A stretch of 21,929 nucleotides of DNA from Paracoccus denitrificans (GTDB lineage Bacteria > Pseudomonadota > Alphaproteobacteria > Rhodobacterales > Rhodobacteraceae), in contig VAFL01000027.1 in NCBI GenBank assembly GCA_005768755.1, positions 1-21,929 on the forward strand, read 5' to 3'. Below the pieces are notes generated by a model that ran no database searches, was not told where the DNA came from, and saw only the letters and a list, made by a program, of their open reading frames with translations. A program made the translations under genes and the position numbers. Below are positions 14,442 through 21,929 of this stretch, one piece after another. Position 1 is the first letter of the stretch. Every line of letters begins with the position of its first letter.

Positions 14442-17036
14442 CTACTCCGCCGCCAGCGGCGCAGCATCACTGCCGCCCGAGGTCCATTTTTCGGGTGCGT
14501 CGGGATAGGCAACCCGCTCGATCGCCTCGTCCATGCCAAGCCCTTCATGGACCAGGGTCTCGATCGACGCGAAGGTCTTCGGGCTCGAGGAGAACAGGGC
14601 GGCGGAAAAGGGATCCAGCACGAGCCGCCCGATCGCCAGGGTTTCGGGCCCCTTGATCAGGATGTCGGAATATTCAAACCCATTGCGCTTGAGCGACCGT
14701 AACAGCGCATCGGTGTAATCGTCCATCTCGAAGCGGTCGTGCTTCTTGAAATCTGCGATCGTCTCGGGTTTTTGCTGAAGGATCACGAACCAGTCGCTAT
14801 TCTCCAGCGCCGCGATGGAGCCTTCGGATTTATAGTAATCGTTGAGCGACTGGGTCGCAGTGACCAGCGAGGCTCCATATTTCCGGCAGGTGCGGGCATA
14901 GGTCTCGATAAAGTCCGCCATCGCGCCGCCCTTGAGCATCTGCCAGGCCTCATCCAGCAGCAGCGCCTTGGGTGTTGCCCGGTCGACCTTGCGCATCATC
15001 TGCTGGCTCATGAACATGATCGCGGTGAGAACGACGCTTCGCAGTTCCTCGCGCGAGGAAAGGTCGGACAGCTCGAAGACCGTCAGCTGCGCCTTGAGCT
15101 CGAACGACACTTCGCCTTGGAAGAAGCGGCCATAGGTGCCTGCGCTCGAAAAGGGCCGCATCGCGATGCCAAGATTGACGGCCAGCTCGTTTCCGGTCTC
15201 CTCAAGCGCGACGATGACGTCGTCGATCGAACCCGTGCGTCGCTTTTGCTCCCAGACCTGGTTGACCGCGCCATCGATCAGACCCCGTTCGGTATCGTTC
15301 AGCCGATCGATATGGCGCGACATCTGATTCACGATGGCCTTGAGCATCGCCATGCAGTCGAGCAGATAATCCTCGTCGTCCGCGGCCTGCTCCTCATCAA
15401 TCATCGAAAACGGATTGAGGCAGAAGCCGGAGCTCATCGTGAACTCGACGAATGCGCCGCCCTGGAGTTTGGCGGAATGCTCGAAGGATCGGCCATCATC
15501 GATCACGACCACCCTCGCCCCGGCGCCGCACAGCGAGGCGCAAAGCTCCTGCAGGGCGACCGATTTGCCGGACCCGGACTTGCCGAACACGGCAACATTG
15601 TGGTTGCCAGCCATGTTCTCGAACGGCGACCAGAAGAATGGCTGACCGCGACGTCCAATGAGAAGGAGGTGCGGGATCTGCCCGCCCAGATATTCGCCCT
15701 GGATGGGCGCGAGGTTGGCAGCCGTCGTGCTGAGCATGGTGCGCATGCGCTTCATGCGATCGAGATCGCGCGCCAGCCCGTTTGCCATCGTCATGGGCAT
15801 GGCGCACAGCAGGCCCATGATCTGGAGATAGCGGTCGTCCAGAAGATCCCAGCCCGCGGCACGGTAGACGGATTTGAGGATACGCTCGTTGGCGTCACCC
15901 TTGCCCTTGGGCGAGAAGGCGGTGACGCTGTAGAAGAGTCGGACGAGCTTGCGACCCTGGCGGATCTCGTCGTTGACGTGTTTCCACTCCTGGCTTTGCT
16001 CGCGCAGCTGCGGCAGGAAGCGAGCGGACTTGGAGTCCGCAAGGCTCGTCGTGCGCATGAATTTGTACCCTGCCTTGCTGCTGGCCGTCTGAGGGTCGGG
16101 AAACTCCAGGCACAGGTTCGTCGAAACGGGGCAAGGCATGCGGAGCTTGTCGGTAAACATGTCACCGATCAGCCGCGCACAGTCCCACGGTGCCCAGCGC
16201 TGCGGCAGATTGCGGACTGAAAAGGACCGCACGTCGAAGACGTCGGGATAAATCTCACCGATCTCCGGAGCGCCGCCCAGATTGCGCCCGGTCGGTCTGA
16301 ACCGTTCGGTGCGCAGCAGGATGCGATCCGGATCGATCTTCATTTCTATGTCGCGCCGGACCGCCTGATCCGCGATGGGATCGAGCGGATTGTAGCTGAC
16401 ACCATCGTCCCCGGGCGCGGTCGTTGGCGAGGTAATGTCGTCGACCCAGGCGATGAGGTCCGTTGGATCCATCTTGCGTGCCGAGACATTGACCGACGCC
16501 AGCGCCGAGATCAGCCCGTCCATGACGGTGACGATGTCCTCGGCCGATACGGCCGAGCTTTCCGGCGTCGAATAGGAAATGGCGACCCGGTGGTTGCGAA
16601 GCGAAAAAGGCGCATCGGCCGAAAGCGAATCCCATACGCCTGCGGTCAGAAATTCGACGCGGTGCTTCGCCATGCGCTCATAGACGCCGGACGCCGAGTA
16701 TCGGGGCAGATACCAGCGCGAAAGCCGCTCGCTCACCCGCGGGCTCATCCACTGGTGGAACTGCAGACATCCGGGAGCCGGTATCGCTTCGGACAGAAAC
16801 TGGGTCAGGATTTCGCCGGTCCGCTCGTCGGCGCCGACGAGCGGGGCTGCCTCAATCACGAACCCGCGAGAGGCGCTGTTGTAGAAAATCCCTGTCTTGG
16901 GATCGTAGCTGCGATAGGGAAGCCAATGGGCGAGCATCGGCACCCCGAGCGATGGGCCCTGCGCATCGGGTTTCTTGGTGTCGCCGAACAGGCCGGACAG
17001 GAGCCCATCCACCAGGCCACGCTTCCTGGACATCAT
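14442..17036 (-). CDS. traC: TraC, VirB4-family conjugation ATPase
   Basis: Cytoplasmic ATPase bound to the inner-membrane complex that powers pilus assembly. It has 864 residues (F TraC 875). The N-terminal half is the TraC/VirB4 domain (L-P-Y-R-S-Y-D-P-K-T-G-I-F-Y-N near residue 40). The ATPase domain carries Walker A G-K-S-G-S-G-K-S at about residues 485-492 and Walker B L-L-L-D-E-A-W at about 692-698, followed by the conserved A-T-Q-S-L motif. No signal peptide is present. The start overlaps the traV stop as ATGA, and a second ATG directly follows the first. Confidence 0.97.
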   Translation of the reverse strand: MMSRKRGLVDGLLSGLFGDTKKPDAQGPSLGVPMLAHWLPYRSYDPKTGIFYNSASRGFVIEAAPLVGADERTGEILTQFLSEAIPAPGCLQFHQWMSPRVSERLSRWYLPRYSASGVYERMAKHRVEFLTAGVWDSLSADAPFSLRNHRVAISYSTPESSAVSAEDIVTVMDGLISALASVNVSARKMDPTDLIAWVDDITSPTTAPGDDGVSYNPLDPIADQAVRRDIEMKIDPDRILLRTERFRPTGRNLGGAPEIGEIYPDVFDVRSFSVRNLPQRWAPWDCARLIGDMFTDKLRMPCPVSTNLCLEFPDPQTASSKAGYKFMRTTSLADSKSARFLPQLREQSQEWKHVNDEIRQGRKLVRLFYSVTAFSPKGKGDANERILKSVYRAAGWDLLDDRYLQIMGLLCAMPMTMANGLARDLDRMKRMRTMLSTTAANLAPIQGEYLGGQIPHLLLIGRRGQPFFWSPFENMAGNHNVAVFGKSGSGKSVALQELCASLCGAGARVVVIDDGRSFEHSAKLQGGAFVEFTMSSGFCLNPFSMIDEEQAADDEDYLLDCMAMLKAIVNQMSRHIDRLNDTERGLIDGAVNQVWEQKRRTGSIDDVIVALEETGNELAVNLGIAMRPFSSAGTYGRFFQGEVSFELKAQLTVFELSDLSSREELRSVVLTAIMFMSQQMMRKVDRATPKALLLDEAWQMLKGGAMADFIETYARTCRKYGASLVTATQSLNDYYKSEGSIAALENSDWFVILQQKPETIADFKKHDRFEMDDYTDALLRSLKRNGFEYSDILIKGPETLAIGRLVLDPFSAALFSSSPKTFASIETLVHEGLGMDEAIERVAYPDAPEKWTSGGSDAAPLAAE

Positions 17037-17956
17037 TCCGGCTCCGTTATGGACGCCGGAAATGTTCCGGCCCTGATGGTCTCGCGCGGCATCGGCGACA
17101 CGGTTCCTGCGCCGCCTTCAGGCGGCCTGGCCGTCGTTCCAGGGGCGCCGGGTTTTCCAAAGTCATTCGCTGTAACCGGCGTGGCCTGACCCTGCGCCTT
17201 ATCCTGCGGAGCAACCGTGGCTTCGGTGACAGCGGGCGGGGTCGGCTTCGTCAGATTGCTGGCATCTGGCTTGGAACCAGCGCCAATGCGCCCGTCCGTT
17301 GCGCCAGGTTCCCTCACCCGCTCGGCCTTCAGGCGGCGGTCGACATCGGCCTTGATGTCAGCAAGGGGGTTGCCAGCGCGGGCCCGGGCCGCGTCAACGA
17401 TGGTGGCGTCGGGAGGGCCCATGCTGATGCCGGTCCCCTCATTGTGTGCAAGAGCAGCGTCGACTGTATCGCCGTTGGTCGGCGCCGGGGCGAGGCCGAC
17501 AGACCCAAGGGGCGTCGCCTCCAGGCGCGCCTGCTCCTCCCATTCCCCTTGTTGTACGACCGCGTGAACGGCACTGGCTTCATGCCATCGCCCATGGTCA
17601 TCAACATAGGGTTGCAGGACGATGCGCAGGACCTTCTCCGAGGTTCTGGGCGCTCCCTTTGCTACCGCTGATGCTGTGGATGGGGCCTGGAGCGCCCGAA
17701 TGTGGTCCGAAACGGCAAAAGCTTTGGGCGCGGATGCGCGAGGCAGAGGCGCTATGAACCGGTCGCCTTCGTCACCGGAAATCAGCGCGAGCGCATGATC
17801 GTCGATCGAGGAGGCCGGCGCGCAGATGCCGTCCGGTGCAGGACAGGAAAAGCTGCCCGCTATGTTTCCCCCAAGGCTCGCGCAGCCGCCGAGGGCGACC
17901 AGCGCGAGGAGCGTGGGGGCGCTACCGACGCGCTTCACGATCGGGGCGACGATCAT
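17033..17956 (-). CDS. traV: TraV, outer-membrane lipoprotein of the core complex
   Basis: VirB7-like lipoprotein that anchors the TraK-TraB core complex in the outer membrane. ATG 17956 gives a signal peptide with lipobox L-G-G-C and lipidated Cys25, directly followed by the family motif S-L-G-G-N-I-A-G-S-F-S-C-P-A-P-D-G-I-C. At 307 residues it is much longer than F TraV (171). The extra part is Pro/Ala/Gly-rich, with repeated small-residue linkers towards the C-terminus. The ATG overlaps the stop of the DsbC-like gene as ATGA. The 7-residue longer frame to 17977 is less likely. Confidence 0.93.
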   Translation of the reverse strand: MIVAPIVKRVGSAPTLLALVALGGCASLGGNIAGSFSCPAPDGICAPASSIDDHALALISGDEGDRFIAPLPRASAPKAFAVSDHIRALQAPSTASAVAKGAPRTSEKVLRIVLQPYVDDHGRWHEASAVHAVVQQGEWEEQARLEATPLGSVGLAPAPTNGDTVDAALAHNEGTGISMGPPDATIVDAARARAGNPLADIKADVDRRLKAERVREPGATDGRIGAGSKPDASNLTKPTPPAVTEATVAPQDKAQGQATPVTANDFGKPGAPGTTARPPEGGAGTVSPMPRETIRAGTFPASITEPE

Positions 17957-18861
17957 GAGCGTGCCGCCTTGAGCCAAGTCTCGAGAAACGCTTTGGGGCG
18001 ATACCCCTCCAGCATGGCCCCGTCGCTGCGCACGATGACGGGTGTTCCGGACAGGCCGTGCTTGCGCGCAAATGCCTCATTGGCATCGAGCCCGGAGGTA
18101 TCGCATTTGGGGGCGCTTCCAGCCACGGGCTCCCCGGAATAGGCAGCGTGCAACGCTTCTTCCCGGTTTTTCGCGCAGTAGACGCGCTCGGCCAGATCGC
18201 GGCTGCCCAGAACTGAAATAGGTCGTTCCACGACCCGGACCTGCATCGAGCGCAGGACATTGCTGAGCGCGCGGCAATAGGAGCAACGGAAATCGCTGAA
18301 GACCGTGACCGTCGGGCCCGCCGGATTGCCCCAGATGATCGCGCCCTCTTTCGGCAGGCTATCGATTGGCAGCCGGCTGATCGAACCAGGTGCGGCCGAA
18401 AGCTTGCTCGAGCCGCTGGCCCCCGGCCCGGCAAAGTTATCCTCTTCCTCGGTGCGACCCGAAGGACTGCCGGTTGCATTGGCGACGGCTGCCCCGCCCA
18501 CCAACATATCCGGATTGATCTCGAGCAGGCGCGCAGCGGTCAGGTCCTGCCGCGTCTCCATGTCGTAGACTCGACCGATGACAAGATACCGTGCGCCATG
18601 GTCGACATAGAACAGATTGGCTCCTGCGGTTACCTCGCATAGCCCGGTCAGTTTCTCGCAATCGACCTTCGTCAGGGGTGTCTTGGGGAGACGTGCCTTC
18701 AGCAGGCTCTCGACCTTCGCTGCTGGACGGACGTAATCCTGCGCCAGCGCCACCCCGGCCGCGCCGAGTATCGAGCAGAGCGCGATCGCGGATGCGGGCA
18801 TAATCCAGGCGCGAGACGGTCGATCGGGCAAACGCGCGCTGAACCACTCAATTGCGGACAT
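17953..18861 (-). CDS. dsbC: DsbC-like periplasmic disulfide isomerase
   Basis: Thiol:disulfide interchange protein of the DsbC/DsbG type. The 302-residue form from ATG 18861 has GGAGGG about 6 nt upstream. A hydrophobic signal or anchor (A-S-A-I-A-L-C-S-I-L-G-A-A-G-V-A-L-A) is followed by a DsbC N-terminal dimerisation-like region (L-P-K-T-P-L-T-K-V-D-C with L-C-E-V-T). The thioredoxin domain carries F-S-D-F-R-C-S-Y-C-R, active-site Cys193/Cys196, and the cis-Pro loop G-T-P-V-I-V. A Gly/Ser-rich linker near residues 125-145 separates the two. It overlaps traB by 14 nt. It probably corrects disulfides in TraN, TraU, TraH and TraV; this client list is inferred. Confidence 0.92.
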   Translation of the reverse strand: MSAIEWFSARLPDRPSRAWIMPASAIALCSILGAAGVALAQDYVRPAAKVESLLKARLPKTPLTKVDCEKLTGLCEVTAGANLFYVDHGARYLVIGRVYDMETRQDLTAARLLEINPDMLVGGAAVANATGSPSGRTEEEDNFAGPGASGSSKLSAAPGSISRLPIDSLPKEGAIIWGNPAGPTVTVFSDFRCSYCRALSNVLRSMQVRVVERPISVLGSRDLAERVYCAKNREEALHAAYSGEPVAGSAPKCDTSGLDANEAFARKHGLSGTPVIVRSDGAMLEGYRPKAFLETWLKAARS

Positions 18862-20173
18862 AAACACCCTCCAGAAAAACGATTTCAACGTCGATCCCGG
18901 TCGGCATCTCGATCACCGGCTGATATTGTTCGGCGCGTTCGATCAGATATTTCGAGACCATGTCGCCGGTCTGCGCCGCGCCCTCGCCGAAGCCGCCTTC
19001 CAGCAGTTCGCCGGCTGAAAGTTTGTCGCGCTTGCCATTGGTGATGGTGGTGCCTTGAAACACCGAGTTGGCGTTGGCAGAGAAGCCCCGTCCAAATCCC
19101 CCGAAGAGGCCGGCAATAAACGCCTGGGTCACAAGACCGCCCTCGCGCGATACAACGCGGCCGCGCACGCCAGTCTTTCCGCCAAAGGCAAGGAACCCCT
19201 TCACCTCCGATACGGCATAGCGCCCACCCGGTTGCGGGCAGGTCATCTTCTGCAATTTTACATAGACCTTCTCACTGGAAAGGTCCCCGCGCGCGGCGCC
19301 GTTTACCAGGCACCCTTGCACCTTTGTCGTGAGCAGCTTGCCATTCTGCAGGACCGATCGCGCCGGCCCGGTGATACGCAGCACAACCGGCAGTGGGTCG
19401 CTCTGGCTGTTGACCCCGGCACTTGCATCGACGCCGACGATGACGCGCGCGGAAGCGAAGCTGTTGGGCGGGAGATAGTTCGGGCTGTCCGTGTAGACGG
19501 TATTACCCTTGGAAATCTTTGAAGCCGTGCTCGTGTCGGCAGTGCTGAAATTGACCAGCTTGACCTCGGATGGGTGGCCGATAGGCGGTCCATTCTTGTC
19601 GGCAGGCATGTCCTCGGGTCGCTGATAGGCCTGCGGACCACGCGGCCCGTACATGGCCGAGGGTCCCGGGGCAGGCGGGGGCGGAGCGGCGGCCCGCTCA
19701 TTGATCTGCCGCCGCAGTTGCTCATTCTCCGACTGATAAGCCGATACCACGCGCTGTCCGTCGGACCGCATCGCCATGTTCTGGCCCTTCAGCGCCTCGA
19801 CCTGGGCGCTCAGTGCTTCCATCCGTTCGGACTGGCCGTTGACGACCTTGAGCTGGTTCTCGGCTGCCTGAAAGCGGTTTTCCGACAGGGCCATCCATTC
19901 CTGCTGCGACAGGTTGCGGTTGACCATGTCCTTGGTCGAGACCTCAACTTCGGTCGGTTTGTCGGTTTCGCCTTTGCCAGAGGACTCCTCGCCCGAGAAA
20001 ATCCAGAAAGAGGATGCAAGCAGTCCCGCACCGGCAACGCCGACCAGAAGCAGTCGCTGTTTGCGCCGCACGGCCTCATTGCCGGACAGTTCGTCCCCAA
20101 CCGGCGAGACGCCCTCCCCTTCCTGGCCGTCCAGGGGCTTTCGATCACGCTTGAAGATGTCGGTGAGAGCCAT
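18848..20173 (-). CDS. traB: TraB, VirB10-like core complex protein
   Basis: Protein that spans the envelope, linking the inner membrane to the TraK/TraV outer-membrane ring. It has 441 residues (F TraB 475). A cytoplasmic N-terminus is followed by a single membrane helix at about 41-60, a predicted coiled coil at about 95-160, and a Pro-rich segment at about 162-185 (A-A-A-P-P-P-P-A-P-G-P). The conserved TrbI/VirB10 beta-barrel domain makes up the C-terminal half (for example N-S-F-A-S-A-R-V-I-V-G-V-D-A). The start lies 3 nt after traK. Confidence 0.96.
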   Translation of the reverse strand: MALTDIFKRDRKPLDGQEGEGVSPVGDELSGNEAVRRKQRLLLVGVAGAGLLASSFWIFSGEESSGKGETDKPTEVEVSTKDMVNRNLSQQEWMALSENRFQAAENQLKVVNGQSERMEALSAQVEALKGQNMAMRSDGQRVVSAYQSENEQLRRQINERAAAPPPPAPGPSAMYGPRGPQAYQRPEDMPADKNGPPIGHPSEVKLVNFSTADTSTASKISKGNTVYTDSPNYLPPNSFASARVIVGVDASAGVNSQSDPLPVVLRITGPARSVLQNGKLLTTKVQGCLVNGAARGDLSSEKVYVKLQKMTCPQPGGRYAVSEVKGFLAFGGKTGVRGRVVSREGGLVTQAFIAGLFGGFGRGFSANANSVFQGTTITNGKRDKLSAGELLEGGFGEGAAQTGDMVSKYLIERAEQYQPVIEMPTGIDVEIVFLEGVYVRN

Positions 20174-20176
20174 GTT

Positions 20177-20980
20177 CTACCTCGGGTTCGGCGAGACCAG
20201 GTAGGCGGTTGTCACCTTCCCGGGCTCAAGCTTGGGTTCAGCAATCGAAACAGCGAGCGCGCTTCGCGGCGCGAGCATGGTCTCGGTAAGCTCGATCGCT
20301 CCTGCACCGGCATTCTCGACGCGCAGCACACGGCCGATCAGATCCGACCCGCGATACTCAGCGATCATCTGGATCTTGAGCGAGCCGACATAGACCGGCC
20401 TCAGCGAGCGCTGACGCATTTCAAAGCCGTCGATGACGCCATTGGCGTACATGCCGCGGACCAGCTCGAGGGCCGCGTCCTGAGGGCCGGGCTCGCGTCC
20501 TCCCGTGGCGGCATCGGCGGCATGCTCCTTGGCGATTGCCGGATTGGAGACGAAGATTTGTGCGGCCTGGTCGCCAGTGATCCTGCAGACGAACTTGTAG
20601 ACGTAGCCTCGCTTGCTCGTGCCGAAGAACGACAGGGCCGATCGCGAGAAACCATCCGGTACGGAGAGATAGATGTCGCCGCGTACCGGCTCGTTCACCA
20701 CCGAAAAATCATCGACCGGATTACCGGTGGAGATTTTGGAGACGCTCGCAAACTCATCCTCGACCAGGCTGATCCGTGTGAGATCCTTGGCTGAAGCCTG
20801 ACAATCGACCTGAGCGCTGTCGGCAGCGACAATGGTCTGGTCTGCCCACGCCGGCGTCGCGAGGGACAGCAACGAGGCGCACAGGACCACCACGCCCATC
20901 CCGCGGCTCGTGATGCAGTTGATGCGTGACGCCAGGAGCGTGCCGATCGCCGCGCCAAGGATGGCGTAGAAGATGATCAT
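20177..20980 (-). CDS. traK: TraK, secretin-like core complex protein
   Basis: VirB9-like periplasmic/outer-membrane ring component. ATG 20980 overlaps the traE stop as ATGA and gives 267 residues (F TraK 242). Read from there, a first hydrophobic stretch precedes the real signal peptide (V-V-V-L-C-A-S-L-L-S-L-A-T-P-A-W-A), which begins after Met28 (ATG 20899). The mature part shows D-L-T-R-I-S-L-V-E-D-E-F-A-S-V and D-I-Y-L-S-V-P-D-G, typical of the family, and ends with V-T-T-A-Y-L-V. Starting at 20899 would give about 240 residues, close to F TraK, so either start is possible. Confidence 0.94.
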   Translation of the reverse strand: MIIFYAILGAAIGTLLASRINCITSRGMGVVVLCASLLSLATPAWADQTIVAADSAQVDCQASAKDLTRISLVEDEFASVSKISTGNPVDDFSVVNEPVRGDIYLSVPDGFSRSALSFFGTSKRGYVYKFVCRITGDQAAQIFVSNPAIAKEHAADAATGGREPGPQDAALELVRGMYANGVIDGFEMRQRSLRPVYVGSLKIQMIAEYRGSDLIGRVLRVENAGAGAIELTETMLAPRSALAVSIAEPKLEPGKVTTAYLVSPNPR

Positions 20981-21543
20981 GAGGGGCGTCCCTTTTCGTT
21001 CGAGACCATTCCAAAGCCGGTGAGGCGCAGGGAAACGCCGGAATACTCCCAGTCGTATTGGAAGGTGCGTCGCTCTCTGGAGATCACTTTGTCGCCGACG
21101 ATCGTGTGGAACTCGCCCGTAACCCGCGACTGCAGGCGCTTCGGATCGATTTCCATTTTCTGGATGGTGAAGAACTGCGCGATCGAGGATCCGCGTTGCT
21201 CATCGACGATCTTGAGGAGCTCTGCCTTGAGCTTCCCGTAGGCACGCGGAGAAGCGATCGCTAGCACGGATTCCATCCAGTACTCCAGATTGCTGGGGGA
21301 ACGATCGAGGGTCAGAACCACAACATCGCGTGTGATGAGTTCGAGATACTCGCGGCTGACGCCTGCACTGCTGACGGTCAGGGGCGAGCGCAGCACCGGC
21401 TGCAGCACGACCTCGCGATCACGCGAAACGCCGATCAAGAGCAGGACGCCGGCCAGGCTCGAGAGCGCGACGACCGCGATCAGCAGAAGATTGCGCTGCT
21501 TGAGCAGACGCTGATTATGCGCATGGCTGTAAGCGACTTCCAT
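20977..21543 (-). CDS. traE: TraE, VirB8-like inner-membrane assembly protein
   Basis: Bitopic inner-membrane protein needed for pilus assembly. It has 188 residues, the same as F TraE. A short cytoplasmic N-terminus (Y-S-H-A-H-N-Q-R-L-L-K-Q-R-N) is followed by one membrane helix at about 19-39 and a periplasmic VirB8-like domain with Y-L-E-L-I-T-R-D-V-V-V-L-T-L-D-R-S-P and a C-terminal G-F-G-M-V. It starts one nt after the traL stop codon and couples to traK by ATGA. Confidence 0.96.
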   Translation of the reverse strand: MEVAYSHAHNQRLLKQRNLLLIAVVALSSLAGVLLLIGVSRDREVVLQPVLRSPLTVSSAGVSREYLELITRDVVVLTLDRSPSNLEYWMESVLAIASPRAYGKLKAELLKIVDEQRGSSIAQFFTIQKMEIDPKRLQSRVTGEFHTIVGDKVISRERRTFQYDWEYSGVSLRLTGFGMVSNEKGRPS

Positions 21544-21544
21544 C

Positions 21545-21832
21545 TTACCCCGCCATCAATCGAAGATAAGAGGGTGGCGTGGCCCGCATGCCGGTGAAAC
21601 CGGCAGGCAAATGCCAATAGGCCAGATGAAGCAACCACGACGCCGTGCGCCCTGCCTTAGCCTTTCTGAGACCCCACCAGCCCGCGACCGCGAGTATCAA
21701 TCCGATGAGGATGTGCTGAAACAGGATGCCCCAGGTGAATGGGATCACCATCGCCAGGAACTCATCCAGGGTCCACAGCCCGATCAGCTCAGGATCGTCC
21801 AGATGAGACGGTATGCCGTATTTGTCACCGGT
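21545..21832 (-). CDS. traL: TraL, inner-membrane pilus assembly protein; start codon disrupted or non-standard
   Basis: Small inner-membrane protein of F-type systems (VirB3-like position). The reading frame encodes the TraL pattern I-P-S-H-L-D-D-P-E-L, a hydrophobic pair of helices (F-L-A-M-V-I-P-F-T-W-G-I-L-F-Q-H-I-L-I-G-L), and a C-terminus with P-P-S-Y-L-R. From 21832 it gives about 95 residues (F TraL 91). There is no ATG, GTG or TTG in frame between the stop at 21866-21868 and this conserved N-terminus; only a CTG at 21838 and an internal ATG at 21751 exist. The internal ATG would delete the conserved H-L-D-D-P-E region. Either the start was lost by an insertion just upstream or a rare CTG start is used. 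Confidence 0.85.
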   Translation of the reverse strand, partial: TGDKYGIPSHLDDPELIGLWTLDEFLAMVIPFTWGILFQHILIGLILAVAGWWGLRKAKAGRTASWLLHLAYWHLPAGFTGMRATPPSYLRLMAG

Positions 21833-21929
21833 GAGCAGCCCCCACCGGGTGGTCCGGGTTGATAGTTAGTGCATCGTCGTCTCTACCGCCATTGCCGGTC
21901 GGAGGTGGAGCGAAGCGGAACCGGAGATC
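21832..21929. mobile_element. Possible terminal part of an insertion sequence (IS21-like) at the traL start
   Basis: Beginning at 21832 the plus strand reads TGAGCAGCCCCCACCGGGTG, that is TG at the edge as in IS ends of the 5'-TG...CA-3' type. The sequence inside this edge (GGTCCGGGTTGATAGTTAGT and on) does not look like a pilin gene, which would be expected upstream of traL. It resembles what I remember of the ends of IS21-type elements in alphaproteobacteria, but this is recall and not a search. If correct, the element continues past the window. A 35-codon minus-strand frame, open from the window edge to 21825, could be the tail of an element-encoded or other gene. Confidence 0.35.

Noticed and set aside
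14739..16220. 493-codon plus-strand ORF opposite traC
   Set aside because: Shadow of traC; its frame mirrors the GC-rich third positions of the ATPase gene and shows no family motif.
19574..20794. 406-codon plus-strand ORF opposite traB and traK
   Set aside because: Spans two real minus-strand genes and their junction, with no recognisable protein features.
1..21929. CRISPR array, tRNA or rRNA genes, toxin-antitoxin pair, origin of transfer
   Set aside because: Looked for and not seen: no regularly spaced repeats, no tRNA-like cloverleaf, no recognisable toxin or antitoxin, and no relaxase gene with an adjacent nic-like region.

Overview
The window is dominated by a single long gene cluster for an F-type (tra/trb) type IV secretion system used in conjugation. 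It occupies about 2935-21832, all on the minus strand. High GC content, GC-rich third codon positions, the order and form of the genes, and an HU protein of alphaproteobacterial type suggest a sphingomonad-like alphaproteobacterium (Sphingomonas, Novosphingobium or Sphingobium). The replicon is probably a conjugative plasmid or an integrative conjugative element. This placement is an inference, because no rRNA or replication gene is present.

Layout in the order of tra transcription (right to left): traL - traE - traK - traB - dsbC-like - traV - traC - small membrane ORF - trbI - S26 peptidase (TraF/LepB type) - traW - small membrane ORF - traU - trbC - traN - one or two small ORFs - traF (thioredoxin fold with CxxC) - traH - traG. 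Almost every junction is an ATGA or TGATG overlap or a gap of 15 nt or less, so this reads as one translationally coupled operon. TraL, E, K, B, V and C give the core channel, outer-membrane complex and ATPase. TrbI, TraW, TraU, TrbC, TraF and TraH serve pilus assembly and retraction. TraN and TraG stabilise mating pairs. The DsbC-like protein and CxxC-bearing TraF probably fold the cysteine-rich TraN, TraU and TraH. The S26 peptidase probably processes the pilin or other exported parts. No pilin (traA), coupling protein (traD) or relaxase (traI) lies in the window.

Left of traG is an accessory segment (1-2932). It holds an HU-like DNA-binding gene whose start codon appears to be missing, a hairpin, a minus-strand pair (a 470-aa lipoprotein and a 67-aa hypothetical), an AT-richer intergenic stretch with a perfect palindrome, and two small plus-strand genes. 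The second of these encodes a protein with one C-terminal membrane segment and ends 2 nt from the end of traG.

At the right edge the traL reading frame has no ATG, GTG or TTG start. The sequence beyond 21832 looks foreign and may be the end of an insertion sequence inserted at the traL start. Most of the window is a recognisable system. The points most worth checking are the two broken gene starts, the extra small membrane proteins, the possible entry-exclusion role of the genes beyond traG, and the unusual thiol-redox set.
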